From positions 1 through 64,000 of the forward strand of contig CAMVRT010000009.1 of the NCBI GenBank assembly GCA_947169975.1: a DNA stretch of 64,000 bases, given 5' to 3'. The position numbers were made by a program, and so were the translations under genes. The notes under the pieces are model-generated. The model was not told the DNA's origin, did no database searches, and saw only the letters and a program-made list of their open reading frames with translations. The number at the start of each line of letters is the position of its first letter. Position 1 is the stretch's first letter. Shown in pieces: positions 43,279 through 52,294 of this stretch. This DNA is from an uncultured Oscillospiraceae bacterium (GTDB lineage Bacteria; Bacillota; Clostridia; Oscillospirales; Oscillospiraceae).

Positions 43279-44742
43279 ATGGCGCAGCTGAAGGAGAAAG
43301 GCCGGCGCTTCCGCAGGCTGTACTGGCAGCAGTTCTTTCTCACGGCCGGTATGGTGCTGCTGGCGCTGCTGCTGCTGGGAGCGTCCTTCTACGCGTTGAG
43401 CTACAACTATACGCTGAAGGAAAAAAGAAACGAGATGACAGATCGGGCGCGGCTCATTGCCAAGATGTCCGCTCCGTTTCTGACCCGGGAGGACGGGGAA
43501 GAGATCGACCGGGAGGGCACGCTGCGCAATCTGGCCGGCGTGGCGTCCCTGATGTCCGATGCGAATTTTCTCATCTGCGACGATCAGGGCCGGGTACTTT
43601 TGACCTCTGATGAGAGCCTGGTGGGCCGATCCGTCACCGTGCCGGACGACATCCTGACCGAGATCCTGCGGGGAGACGGTTCCTATGAAGGCCGTACCAC
43701 CGTGGGCAATATCTATGAGAGCAAGCAGTTTGTTACCGGTGTGCCCATCGTGTCCGGGGGACGGCAGCTGGGCGTGGTGCTGGCGGTGATGGACACCAGC
43801 CAGCTTATGGAGATCTGGCGCTCGTTTATCGCCATCTTCTTTATGACTGCCGCCATCGTGCTGCTGGCTGCCTTTGTGGCCAGCTCCCTCATGTCCATGC
43901 GCCAGACCCAGCCCATCTCCGAGATGGTGCAGGCAACCCGGGCCTATGCCGCCGGCAATCTGGACGTACGGCTTCATGAGGACGGGCGGGACGACGAGAT
44001 CGGCGAGCTGGCCGCCTCCTTCAACCTGATGGCAGACTCCCTGGCCGAGACGGAGCGGCAGCGCCGGGACTTCATTGCCAACATCTCCCATGAGCTGAAA
44101 ACGCCCATGACCACCATCGCCGGCTATACCGACGGCATTCTGGACGGAACCATCCCGCCGGAGAAGGAGCGGCACTATCTGCAGATCATCTCCGACGAGA
44201 GCCGCCGGCTCAGCCGTCTGGTGCGCCGGATGCTGGATATCTCCCAGATCCAGTCTCTGGAGCTGAAAAAAGAGGAATTCGACCTGTGCGAGAGCATGCG
44301 TCTGGCCCTGTTGAGCATGGAGCGGAAGATTACCGGCCGGGGACTGGACGTGGACGCCGACATACCGGAGGATTCCGTGATGGTGCTGGGGGACAACGAT
44401 CTCATTACACAGGTGATCTACAACCTGCTGGAGAACGCCGTCAAGTTTGCCGCCCCGGCGTCCCGGCTGTATCTGGGGCTTCACACCGTGGGGGACAAGG
44501 CGGTGGTGTCCGTGCGCAACAGCGGGCATACGATTCCTGCCGAGGAGATCCCCTTGCTGTTCGAGCGGTTCCACAAGTCGGACAAGTCCCGCAGCGAGGA
44601 CAAGGACGGCTACGGTCTGGGTCTCTATATCGTCAAAACCATTCTGGAGCTGCACAAGGAAAAGATCGCCGTCACCAGCGAGAACGGCGTTACCACCTTC
44701 AGCTTTACCATGCAGACTGTCCGGCCGGGCCGGGCGGGCTGA
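43279..44742 (+). CDS. Sensor histidine kinase
   Basis: A 487-residue kinase with membrane helices at about 17-39 and 183-206 enclosing an extracytoplasmic sensor domain of about 140 residues (SYNYTLKEKRNEM to MDTSQLMEIW). A HAMP segment (207-260) leads to HisKA with H271 (FIANISHELKTPM) and a HATPase domain (NLLENAVKFA; DGYGLGLYIVK). Paired with the OmpR-type regulator; the downstream HtrA gene suggests it senses envelope or secretion stress like CssS (inference). Confidence 0.93.
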   Translation: MAQLKEKGRRFRRLYWQQFFLTAGMVLLALLLLGASFYALSYNYTLKEKRNEMTDRARLIAKMSAPFLTREDGEEIDREGTLRNLAGVASLMSDANFLICDDQGRVLLTSDESLVGRSVTVPDDILTEILRGDGSYEGRTTVGNIYESKQFVTGVPIVSGGRQLGVVLAVMDTSQLMEIWRSFIAIFFMTAAIVLLAAFVASSLMSMRQTQPISEMVQATRAYAAGNLDVRLHEDGRDDEIGELAASFNLMADSLAETERQRRDFIANISHELKTPMTTIAGYTDGILDGTIPPEKERHYLQIISDESRRLSRLVRRMLDISQIQSLELKKEEFDLCESMRLALLSMERKITGRGLDVDADIPEDSVMVLGDNDLITQVIYNLLENAVKFAAPASRLYLGLHTVGDKAVVSVRNSGHTIPAEEIPLLFERFHKSDKSRSEDKDGYGLGLYIVKTILELHKEKIAVTSENGVTTFSFTMQTVRPGRAG

Positions 44743-44767
44743 TTTGTCTACAAAAGCGAGGATTCAT

Positions 44768-46237
44768 ATGATGAGCGAAGACAACAACAACCTGTGGCAT
44801 CCCCTGGCAGGTGTGCCGGTGGAGATCCCCATGCCCCCTGCGGAGCCGGACGAGGAGCCGGAGGAGATCGTATCCTGGTATATCTCACCGGAGACGCTGG
44901 ATGAGGAGCCGGAGGAGATCGTATCCTGGTATGTTCCGCCGAAAACGCCGGATGAACAGCCGGGGGAGAACGGGATTACCCGGCGGGAGCTGCCGTCCGC
45001 CGGCAGCAAATTCGACAGCATCCGCGAGCCGGAGACGCCGCGATCCGTGGATATGTGGCACAAAGCAGCCCGGCGGGAGAAGAGACGGCGCCGTCTTGCC
45101 CTGTGGGGCTCGCTGGCAGCATGCCTGTTGATTATTGCGGGTATCGCTGCTGTCCTGCGCTGGCCGAAGCTTTCAGCTGACCACGGGAGAGACACGGGCG
45201 AGTTGAGGCCGGAAGCGGGCGACAGTGCCAGCAGTATCGTGGATGTGACCGGAGGGGACAAGACCTCCATCCCCCGATATGATAAAAAGAGGGGTGTGGT
45301 GCGCCTTGTCATCAAACCGCAGCGCGGCGACGAGTTGAGCGCTGTGGAGATCTATCAGAAGGTGAATCCCTCTGTGGTCACGGTGGTGACGGAGACGGAC
45401 ACCGGCTCCTCGGTGGGAACAGGCGTCATTATGACGCCGGACGGCTATATCATCACCAACGCCCATGTGATTTCCGGCGGTCGGAAATGCTGGGTGGCAC
45501 TGGATTCCGGCGCAAGCCTGGACGCTATGCTGGTGGGATATGACGAGGACGAGGATCTGGCCGTGCTGAAAGCCGTTGCCGCCAAGAACCTTCCCCCTGC
45601 GGAGTTCGGCGATTCGGAGACGCTGCAGGTGGGCGAGCGGGTCTATGCCATCGGCAATCCTCTGGGCATCGAGCTGCGGGGCACCATGACCGACGGCATC
45701 ATCTCCGCCGTCAACCGGCAGGTGGAGGTGGGCGACGGCCGCATGACCATGATCCAGACCACCGCCGCCCTGAACAACGGCAACTCCGGCGGTCCTCTCA
45801 TCAACAGCAGCGGCCAGATCGTGGGCATCAATACCCTGAAAATGGGCGGCAGCGGCTGGAGCGGCGAGGCCACCGTGGAGGGCCTGGGCTTTGCCCTGCC
45901 CATCAGCTCGGTCAGCTTCGTGGTCAACGACCTCATCGCCACCGGTGAGTTCCGGGGCGTGCCCACCATCGGCATCTCCGTCATTACCGCCATGGACGAT
46001 CAGGGCGGCACCCGGGTGGAGGTCTATTCCGTGGAGGAGAACATGGGCGCTGCCGCGGCGGGTATCAAGGCCGGCGATATCATTCTGGCGGCGGACGGCA
46101 CGGATGTGCACACCGTGGATGATCTGCAGGTCGTGCGCCGCAATCACGCCATCGGCGACACAGTAACGCTGACCATCCTGCGGGATGGCAAGACCATGGA
46201 TATCGACGTGGTTCTGTACTCCAACAAGAATAAATAA
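44768..46237 (+). CDS. HtrA/DegP-type serine protease with repeated cytosolic motif
   Basis: A 489-residue membrane-anchored protease. The cytosolic N-terminus (1-108) is acidic and proline-rich, with two 17-residue repeats DEEPEEIVSWYxxPxT (28-44 and 45-61). A helix (109-130) is followed by the trypsin-like domain with H233 (TNAHVISGG), D263 (DEDLAVLK), S340 (NNGNSGGPL) and one C-terminal PDZ domain (about 395-489). It degrades or refolds damaged exported proteins. Starts at ATG 44768 or 44771, behind GAGG. It lies 25 bp after the kinase gene, in one operon. Confidence 0.92.
   Translation: MMSEDNNNLWHPLAGVPVEIPMPPAEPDEEPEEIVSWYISPETLDEEPEEIVSWYVPPKTPDEQPGENGITRRELPSAGSKFDSIREPETPRSVDMWHKAARREKRRRRLALWGSLAACLLIIAGIAAVLRWPKLSADHGRDTGELRPEAGDSASSIVDVTGGDKTSIPRYDKKRGVVRLVIKPQRGDELSAVEIYQKVNPSVVTVVTETDTGSSVGTGVIMTPDGYIITNAHVISGGRKCWVALDSGASLDAMLVGYDEDEDLAVLKAVAAKNLPPAEFGDSETLQVGERVYAIGNPLGIELRGTMTDGIISAVNRQVEVGDGRMTMIQTTAALNNGNSGGPLINSSGQIVGINTLKMGGSGWSGEATVEGLGFALPISSVSFVVNDLIATGEFRGVPTIGISVITAMDDQGGTRVEVYSVEENMGAAAAGIKAGDIILAADGTDVHTVDDLQVVRRNHAIGDTVTLTILRDGKTMDIDVVLYSNKNK
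44849..44932 (+). repeat. Direct repeat inside the HtrA gene
   Basis: Two 33-bp near-identical copies (44849-44881 and 44900-44932; one base differs) start 51 bp apart and encode the repeated acidic-aromatic motif of the HtrA N-terminus. Confidence 0.85.
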
Positions 46238-46255
46238 GACGCATTGAACGCACAA

Positions 46256-46285
46256 AACACCGCCGGGCAGCCGCCCGGCGGTGTT
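46256..46285. terminator. Terminator-like hairpin after htrA
   Basis: A perfect 13-bp GC-rich stem (46256-46268 with 46273-46285), loop AGCC, between htrA and the convergent TauE gene. The T-tract is poor in both directions. Confidence 0.65.
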
Positions 46286-46650
46286 CATATATGATCCTTT
46301 TTCAACAGCGTCATAAGCCCTGCGATCAGCAAAAAGACGCCGAAGGGACGGCGGAAAAGGCTGGGATCCACAGCGGTGGCAAGCCAGGCCGCTGCGGCGG
46401 CGGAGAGCAGCCCCCAGGGCACGGTCTGGCGGATCAGATCCCGATCCAGCAGGCCGTTTTTCCTGTGGCAGATCAGTCCCGCCGCGGCGGTTGGCAGAAA
46501 ATACAGCAGATTGATGCCACGGGCGGTGGTCTGATCCACCCCCAGCACCAGCGTCATGATGAGCAGCAGCAGCGTGCCGCCGCCTACGCCCCAGGCGGAC
46601 AGAATGCCGGTGAGACAGCCCACCAGCATCGGCAGCAGGATGTCCTTCAC
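46285..46650 (-). CDS. TauE/SafE family permease, second half-size protein
   Basis: A 121-residue protein: VKDILLPMLVGCLTGILSAWGVGGGTLLLL, GINLLYFLPTAAAGLICH (quoted in parts), with four predicted helices. The G-x-GGG pattern after the first helix is typical of TauE/SafE permeases, which export sulfite, sulfonates or other organic anions. The full family has about 250 residues with two such halves. The start is GTG 46650, overlapping the stop of the preceding half-size gene (GTGA, 46647-46650). Confidence 0.8.
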   Translation of the reverse strand: MKDILLPMLVGCLTGILSAWGVGGGTLLLLIMTLVLGVDQTTARGINLLYFLPTAAAGLICHRKNGLLDRDLIRQTVPWGLLSAAAAAWLATAVDPSLFRRPFGVFLLIAGLMTLLKKDHI

Positions 46651-47000
46651 AGCAGATACCGCGCGGCGCCGTAGAGGAGGAAGGCGGCGAAGATCCGCCG
46701 CAACCACGTGACGCTGACCTTTCCGAACAGTTTGCCGCCGATCAGCCCGCCCGCCAGACCGCCCAGCAGATAGGGCCAGGCGGCAGTCAGATCCATCCCG
46801 CCCCGCCACCAATAGACGGCTGCCGACAGCACGCACAGGGGCAACACGATGGCCACGCAGCTGGCAAAGGCACGGCGCTCCTCCGCGCCGCACCAGCGAC
46901 TCAGCAGCGGGACGAGCACCATGCCGCCTCCGCCGCCGAAGCAGCCGTTCACCGCGCCGCCCGCCAATCCCGTCAGCCGCAGCCTCCATTTTCGATCCAT
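46647..47000 (-). CDS. TauE/SafE family permease, first half-size protein
   Basis: A 117-residue protein with four predicted helices and the same repeat-unit signature (GAVNGCFGGGGGMVLVPLL). ATG 47000 follows GGGAGG. With the next gene it would rebuild a complete TauE/SafE permease as a heterodimer (inference). The second half follows through a 4-bp overlap. Confidence 0.8.
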   Translation of the reverse strand: MDRKWRLRLTGLAGGAVNGCFGGGGGMVLVPLLSRWCGAEERRAFASCVAIVLPLCVLSAAVYWWRGGMDLTAAWPYLLGGLAGGLIGGKLFGKVSVTWLRRIFAAFLLYGAARYLL

Positions 47001-47057
47001 GATCTGCCTCCCGTGTAATGTATTGGGGCAGCCGAGCTGCCCCGGGTGAAAAAGCCG

Positions 47058-47264
47058 TTACCAGTTCTTCTTGAAGCTCTGGCAGTCGGTGCACTGATCC
47101 TGGGTGGGGTTGGTCTCGTGGGTGCCCACCTGGATGCTGTTCAGGCCGCAGCGCTGGGCGTCCTGGCAGTGATAGGCGCAGCTGGTCACGGTGCAGCTGA
47201 TGGAGCTGTTGGGGGTGCAGGGCTGGCCCTCGTTGGTGCGGTCGCGGTTGGAATACTCGTTCAT
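47058..47264 (-). CDS. DUF1540 small Cys-rich protein
   Basis: A 68-residue protein with seven cysteines: PNSSISCTVTSCAYHCQDAQRCGLNSIQVG, then QDQCTDCQSF. The spacing C-x4-C-x3-C-x5-C with C-x2-C at the end fits DUF1540 metal-binding-like domains common in clostridia, including some spore-associated proteins. RBS AGGAGG upstream of ATG 47264. A hairpin (47025-47032 with 47036-47043) follows without a strong T run. Confidence 0.8.
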   Translation of the reverse strand: MNEYSNRDRTNEGQPCTPNSSISCTVTSCAYHCQDAQRCGLNSIQVGTHETNPTQDQCTDCQSFKKNW

Positions 47265-47282
47265 GGCACGTACCTCCTGAAT

Positions 47283-47324
47283 GCAAAAATAGAGTCAGAC
47301 CTCTCGGCCTGACTCTATTTTTGC
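47283..47324 (-). terminator. Terminator of mgtE
   Basis: A perfect 16-bp stem (47283-47298 with 47309-47324) with A5/T5 runs within it lies 29 bp after the mgtE stop on the minus strand. Confidence 0.85.
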
Positions 47325-47352
47325 CCGGTAAATATGAAAATATGAACGCAGC

Positions 47353-48726
47353 TTACAATCCCAGCATGTTTTTGGCAAACTGGAAGTAAATGAGCAGGGA
47401 CAGAGCGTCCACGATGGTGGTGATGAAGGGCGAGGCCATGACCGCCGGGTCGAGACCCACCTTTTTGGCCAGCAGCGGCAGCGTGCAGCCCACGAACTTG
47501 GCCACGGCTACGGCGCACACCAGCGTCAGACACACCACCGCGGCGGTGATGGGCGCCAGAGAGGTGTTGCCCAGCAGCATCTTGTCCACCAGCATCATTT
47601 TGCCGAAGTTGGCGATGGCCAGCACCAGACCGCACAGCAGCGCCACGCGGATCTCCTTCCAGATGACCTGGAAAATATCGGAAAAATCCACCTCGTCCAG
47701 ACTCAGGGCGCGGATCACGGTGACGCTGGCCTGGGAGCCGCAGTTGCCGCCGGTGTCCATCAGCATGGGGATATAGGCGGTCAGCACAGGCAGGGCGGCC
47801 AGTGACGTTTCAAAGCTGGTGATGATGAGGCCGGTGAAGGTGGCGGACACCATCAGCAGCAGGAGCCACGGGATGCGGGCCTTGAAGGTGTCGAAGGCGG
47901 AGGTCTTGAGGTACGGCTTGTCGGTAGGCGTGATAGCCGCCATCTTCTCGATATCCTCGGTGGCCTCCTCTTCCATAACGTCCATGGCGTCGTCAACGGT
48001 GACGATACCCACCAGACGGCCCTCCTGATCCACCACGGGCATGGACAGGAAGTCGTACTTGCTCATGGCCTGGGCCACGTCTTCCTTATCGTCCAGCGTG
48101 CTGACGGACACCACGTTGTCATCCATGATGTCCTCAATGAGATCGTCGCTCTCCGCCAGCAGCAGATCGCGGACGGACAGCACGCCCAGCAGACGGCGGG
48201 TGGGGTCGGTGACGTACAGGGTGTTGATGGTCTCCAGCTCGCCGCCGATGCGGCGGATGCGCTTGAAGGCGTCCTCCACCGTCATGTCCTTTTTCAGGGA
48301 CAGGAACTCCATGTTCATGATGGAGCCGGCGGAGTCCTCCGGGTATTTCAGCAGCTCGTTGATGGACTTGCGCATCTCCGGCGTGGCCTTGTCCAGGATG
48401 CGGATCACCACCGTGGCCGGCATCTCCTCCACGATGTCCGCCACGTCGTCCAGATACAGCTCATCCAGCACTTCCTTCAGTTCGTTGTTGGAGAAGCCGT
48501 TGATCAGCATCTCCTGGCTGTCGGCCTCCAGCTCCACGAAAACCTCGGCGGCCAGCTCCTTGGGCAGCAGGCGGTACAGCAGGGGCATGGACTCCTCGCC
48601 GGATTCCTCCAGCATTGCGGCGATGTCTGCAGGCTCCATGGGGAGCAGCAGATCCCGCAGGGCGGCGTACTGCTTACTTCGCAGCAGCTCCTCCACCTTT
48701 TCCAGATTGGACTCGTAATCGAACAT
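47353..48726 (-). CDS. mgtE: Magnesium transporter MgtE
   Basis: A 457-residue Mg2+ channel. The N-domain (LRDLLLPMEPADIAAMLEE) and two CBS domains (NMEFLSLKKDMTVEDA; LSMPVVDQEGRLVGIVTVDDAMDV, in parts) form the cytosolic Mg2+ sensor. Five C-terminal helices follow, with PMLMDTGGNCGSQASV in the pore region. ATG 48726 follows AGGAGGAG; a 34-codon upstream extension lies in the riboswitch leader. It is controlled by the M-box upstream. Confidence 0.95.
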   Translation of the reverse strand: MFDYESNLEKVEELLRSKQYAALRDLLLPMEPADIAAMLEESGEESMPLLYRLLPKELAAEVFVELEADSQEMLINGFSNNELKEVLDELYLDDVADIVEEMPATVVIRILDKATPEMRKSINELLKYPEDSAGSIMNMEFLSLKKDMTVEDAFKRIRRIGGELETINTLYVTDPTRRLLGVLSVRDLLLAESDDLIEDIMDDNVVSVSTLDDKEDVAQAMSKYDFLSMPVVDQEGRLVGIVTVDDAMDVMEEEATEDIEKMAAITPTDKPYLKTSAFDTFKARIPWLLLLMVSATFTGLIITSFETSLAALPVLTAYIPMLMDTGGNCGSQASVTVIRALSLDEVDFSDIFQVIWKEIRVALLCGLVLAIANFGKMMLVDKMLLGNTSLAPITAAVVCLTLVCAVAVAKFVGCTLPLLAKKVGLDPAVMASPFITTIVDALSLLIYFQFAKNMLGL

Positions 48727-48749
48727 CTCCACGCTCCTCCTTTCAGCCA

Positions 48750-48789
48750 AAATAAAACAAAATCCACAACGCCCGGAACGGCGCTGCGG
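48750..48789 (-). terminator. Riboswitch expression-platform terminator of mgtE
   Basis: On the minus strand a 10-bp stem (48780-48789 with 48764-48773, two G-U pairs) is followed by the T-rich run at 48750-48763. It lies between the M-box aptamer and the mgtE start. Confidence 0.75.
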
Positions 48790-48817
48790 AATAATCTTCC
48801 ATGAGGCCCGTGGCCCC

Positions 48818-48966
48818 CACCGTTTCAAGCTTTAGCATCGCCGGGCGGTGAAACTGCGTTAGATGATACCTTGGTTTCGATATCGCCTGTTCAAACCCTC
48901 TCATGGTGTCTCCACCACTTCGCGGCAGCAGTCCGTATCCCTGCGGTAGCCTTACCTACCGGACGT
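48818..48966 (-). ncRNA. M-box (ykoK leader) magnesium riboswitch
   Basis: The minus strand contains the conserved M-box elements in order: GGTAGGTAAGGCTACC (P1/P2 region), GGATACGGACTGCTGCCGC, AACCAAGGTATCATC, and GATGCTAAAGCTTG. Mg2+ binding compacts this aptamer and lets the downstream terminator form, so mgtE is expressed when magnesium is low. The ends of the aptamer are estimated. Confidence 0.9.
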
Positions 48967-48982
48967 GATTTACTTCCCGTTT

Positions 48983-49011
48983 ATAGTAAAGCAAAACGGC
49001 GGCTGTGTCAA
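48983..49011 (-). promoter_or_regulatory. Promoter of the M-box-mgtE transcript
   Basis: On the minus strand a perfect TTGACA (49006-49011) is followed after 17 bp by TACTAT (48983-48988). The aptamer starts about 17 bp further downstream. Confidence 0.65.
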
Positions 49012-49057
49012 CCCCGGAGGCGTGGGAAACAGCCGGAAATTTCCGGGCGGATCGTGC

Positions 49058-49086
49058 TTGTGGAACGCAGCGATGTATGATATAAT
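49058..49086 (+). promoter_or_regulatory. Promoter of the radC-uvrB-uvrA run
   Basis: TTGTGG (49058-49063) and TATAAT (49081-49086) are 17 bp apart, 46 bp ahead of radC. No LexA box was noticed. Confidence 0.6.
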
Positions 49087-49132
49087 ATATGCTTACAAAA
49101 AGCTGCATGAAGCGGAAAGCGGGGGAGATCGG

Positions 49133-49807
49133 ATGGGGGTGCACGACGGGCACCGGGCACGGATGAAAGAGAGATTTCTGGAGCAGGGACTGGGGAGCCT
49201 CGCCGATCACGAGGTGCTGGAGCTGGTGCTCTACTATGCCATTCCCCGGCGGAACACCAACGAGACGGCCCACCTGCTGCTGGAGCGGTTCGGCACGCTG
49301 AAAAACGTGCTGGCGGCCGATATCCGGGAGCTGCAGGAGGTGCCCGGCGTGGGCAAAAACGCCGCCGCGCTGCTGAAGCTGCTGCGCGCCGTCATCGACC
49401 GGGCGGATATGCCCGCTCCGCCCAGAGAGCCCATCCGCACCGGCGAGCAGGCCGGCGCGTATTTTGTTCAACTGCTGAACGGAGAGCAGCATGAGGTGCT
49501 GTATCTCATGTGTCTGGACGGCAAGGGGAAGCTGCTCTCCTGCCAGACGGCGGCCAAGGGCGGCGTGAACGTCACGGCGGTCAGCGTGCGGCAGGTGGTG
49601 GATCTTGCCCTGCGCAGCGGCGCCACGGCGGTGGTGCTGGCCCACAACCATCCCAGCGGCGTGGCCCTGCCCAGCCGGGCGGATCAGTTTATGACCCGGC
49701 AGGTGGCCGACGCCCTGCGGCCGCTGGGCATCCACCTGCTGGATCACATTGTGGTGGCCGACGGGGACTACGTGTCCATGGCCGACAGCGGCATGGATCT
49801 TTCCTGA
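49133..49807 (+). CDS. radC: RadC family JAB1/MPN-domain protein
   Basis: A 224-residue protein with an N-terminal helix-hairpin-helix-like part (LQEVPGVGKNAAALLKLLRA) and a JAMM metalloprotease-like C-domain with HNHPSGVALPSRAD. Historically linked to DNA repair, its true role is unsettled. ATG 49133 follows GGGGGAG. It is 24 bp ahead of uvrB. Confidence 0.92.
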   Translation: MGVHDGHRARMKERFLEQGLGSLADHEVLELVLYYAIPRRNTNETAHLLLERFGTLKNVLAADIRELQEVPGVGKNAAALLKLLRAVIDRADMPAPPREPIRTGEQAGAYFVQLLNGEQHEVLYLMCLDGKGKLLSCQTAAKGGVNVTAVSVRQVVDLALRSGATAVVLAHNHPSGVALPSRADQFMTRQVADALRPLGIHLLDHIVVADGDYVSMADSGMDLS

Positions 49808-49831
49808 CAGAGAAGAGAGGAGGGGCGCAGG

Positions 49832-51796
<1,965 letters not shown>

Positions 51797-51799
51797 ACC

Positions 51800-52291
51800 A
51801 TGGCAAAGCACAAAGAGGAAAAAACCAACGTCATGCGGACGCTGGAGCAGAAAAAAGTGCCCTACACCGCCCACGCCTATCCGGTGGGGGACAGTGCCCC
51901 GGACGGCGTGTCCGTGGCAGAGATGATGGGCCAGAACGCCGCCGCCGTGTTCAAGACGCTGGTGTGCCGGGGCGCATCCGGCGGATACTACGTGTTCGAC
52001 ATCCCCGTGGCCGCTACGCTGGATCTCAAGAAGGCGGCGAAGGCCGTGGGAGAGAAATCCGTAGCCATGATTGCCCAAAAGGAGCTGCTGCCCCTGACGG
52101 GCTATATCCACGGCGGCTGCAGCCCCGTGGGCATGAAGAAACCCTTTCCCACCGTGTTCCACGGGAGCGTCACGGCGCTGGATACCGTGTTCGTCTCCGC
52201 CGGGAAGGTGGGCTTTCAGATCGAGTGCAAACCCGCCGATCTTCTGACGCTGGTAGGCGCCAAAACGGCGGATATTACAGTGGAGAATTGA
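51800..52291 (+). CDS. YbaK/EbsC-type aminoacyl-tRNA deacylase
   Basis: A 163-residue protein of the Cys-tRNA(Pro)/prolyl-tRNA editing family: [60 protein letters not shown] and [17 protein letters not shown] (the GGxSP region binds the tRNA end). It hydrolyses Cys-tRNA(Pro). It lies between uvrB (3 bp) and uvrA (3 bp), an unusual location with no evident functional tie. Confidence 0.88.
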   Translation: MAKHKEEKTNVMRTLEQKKVPYTAHAYPVGDSAPDGVSVAEMMGQNAAAVFKTLVCRGASGGYYVFDIPVAATLDLKKAAKAVGEKSVAMIAQKELLPLTGYIHGGCSPVGMKKPFPTVFHGSVTALDTVFVSAGKVGFQIECKPADLLTLVGAKTADITVEN

Positions 52292-52294
52292 CCG

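Noticed and set aside
48727-48828. Upstream extension of mgtE to 48828
   Set aside because: It lies in the riboswitch expression platform, and ATG 48726 has an excellent RBS.
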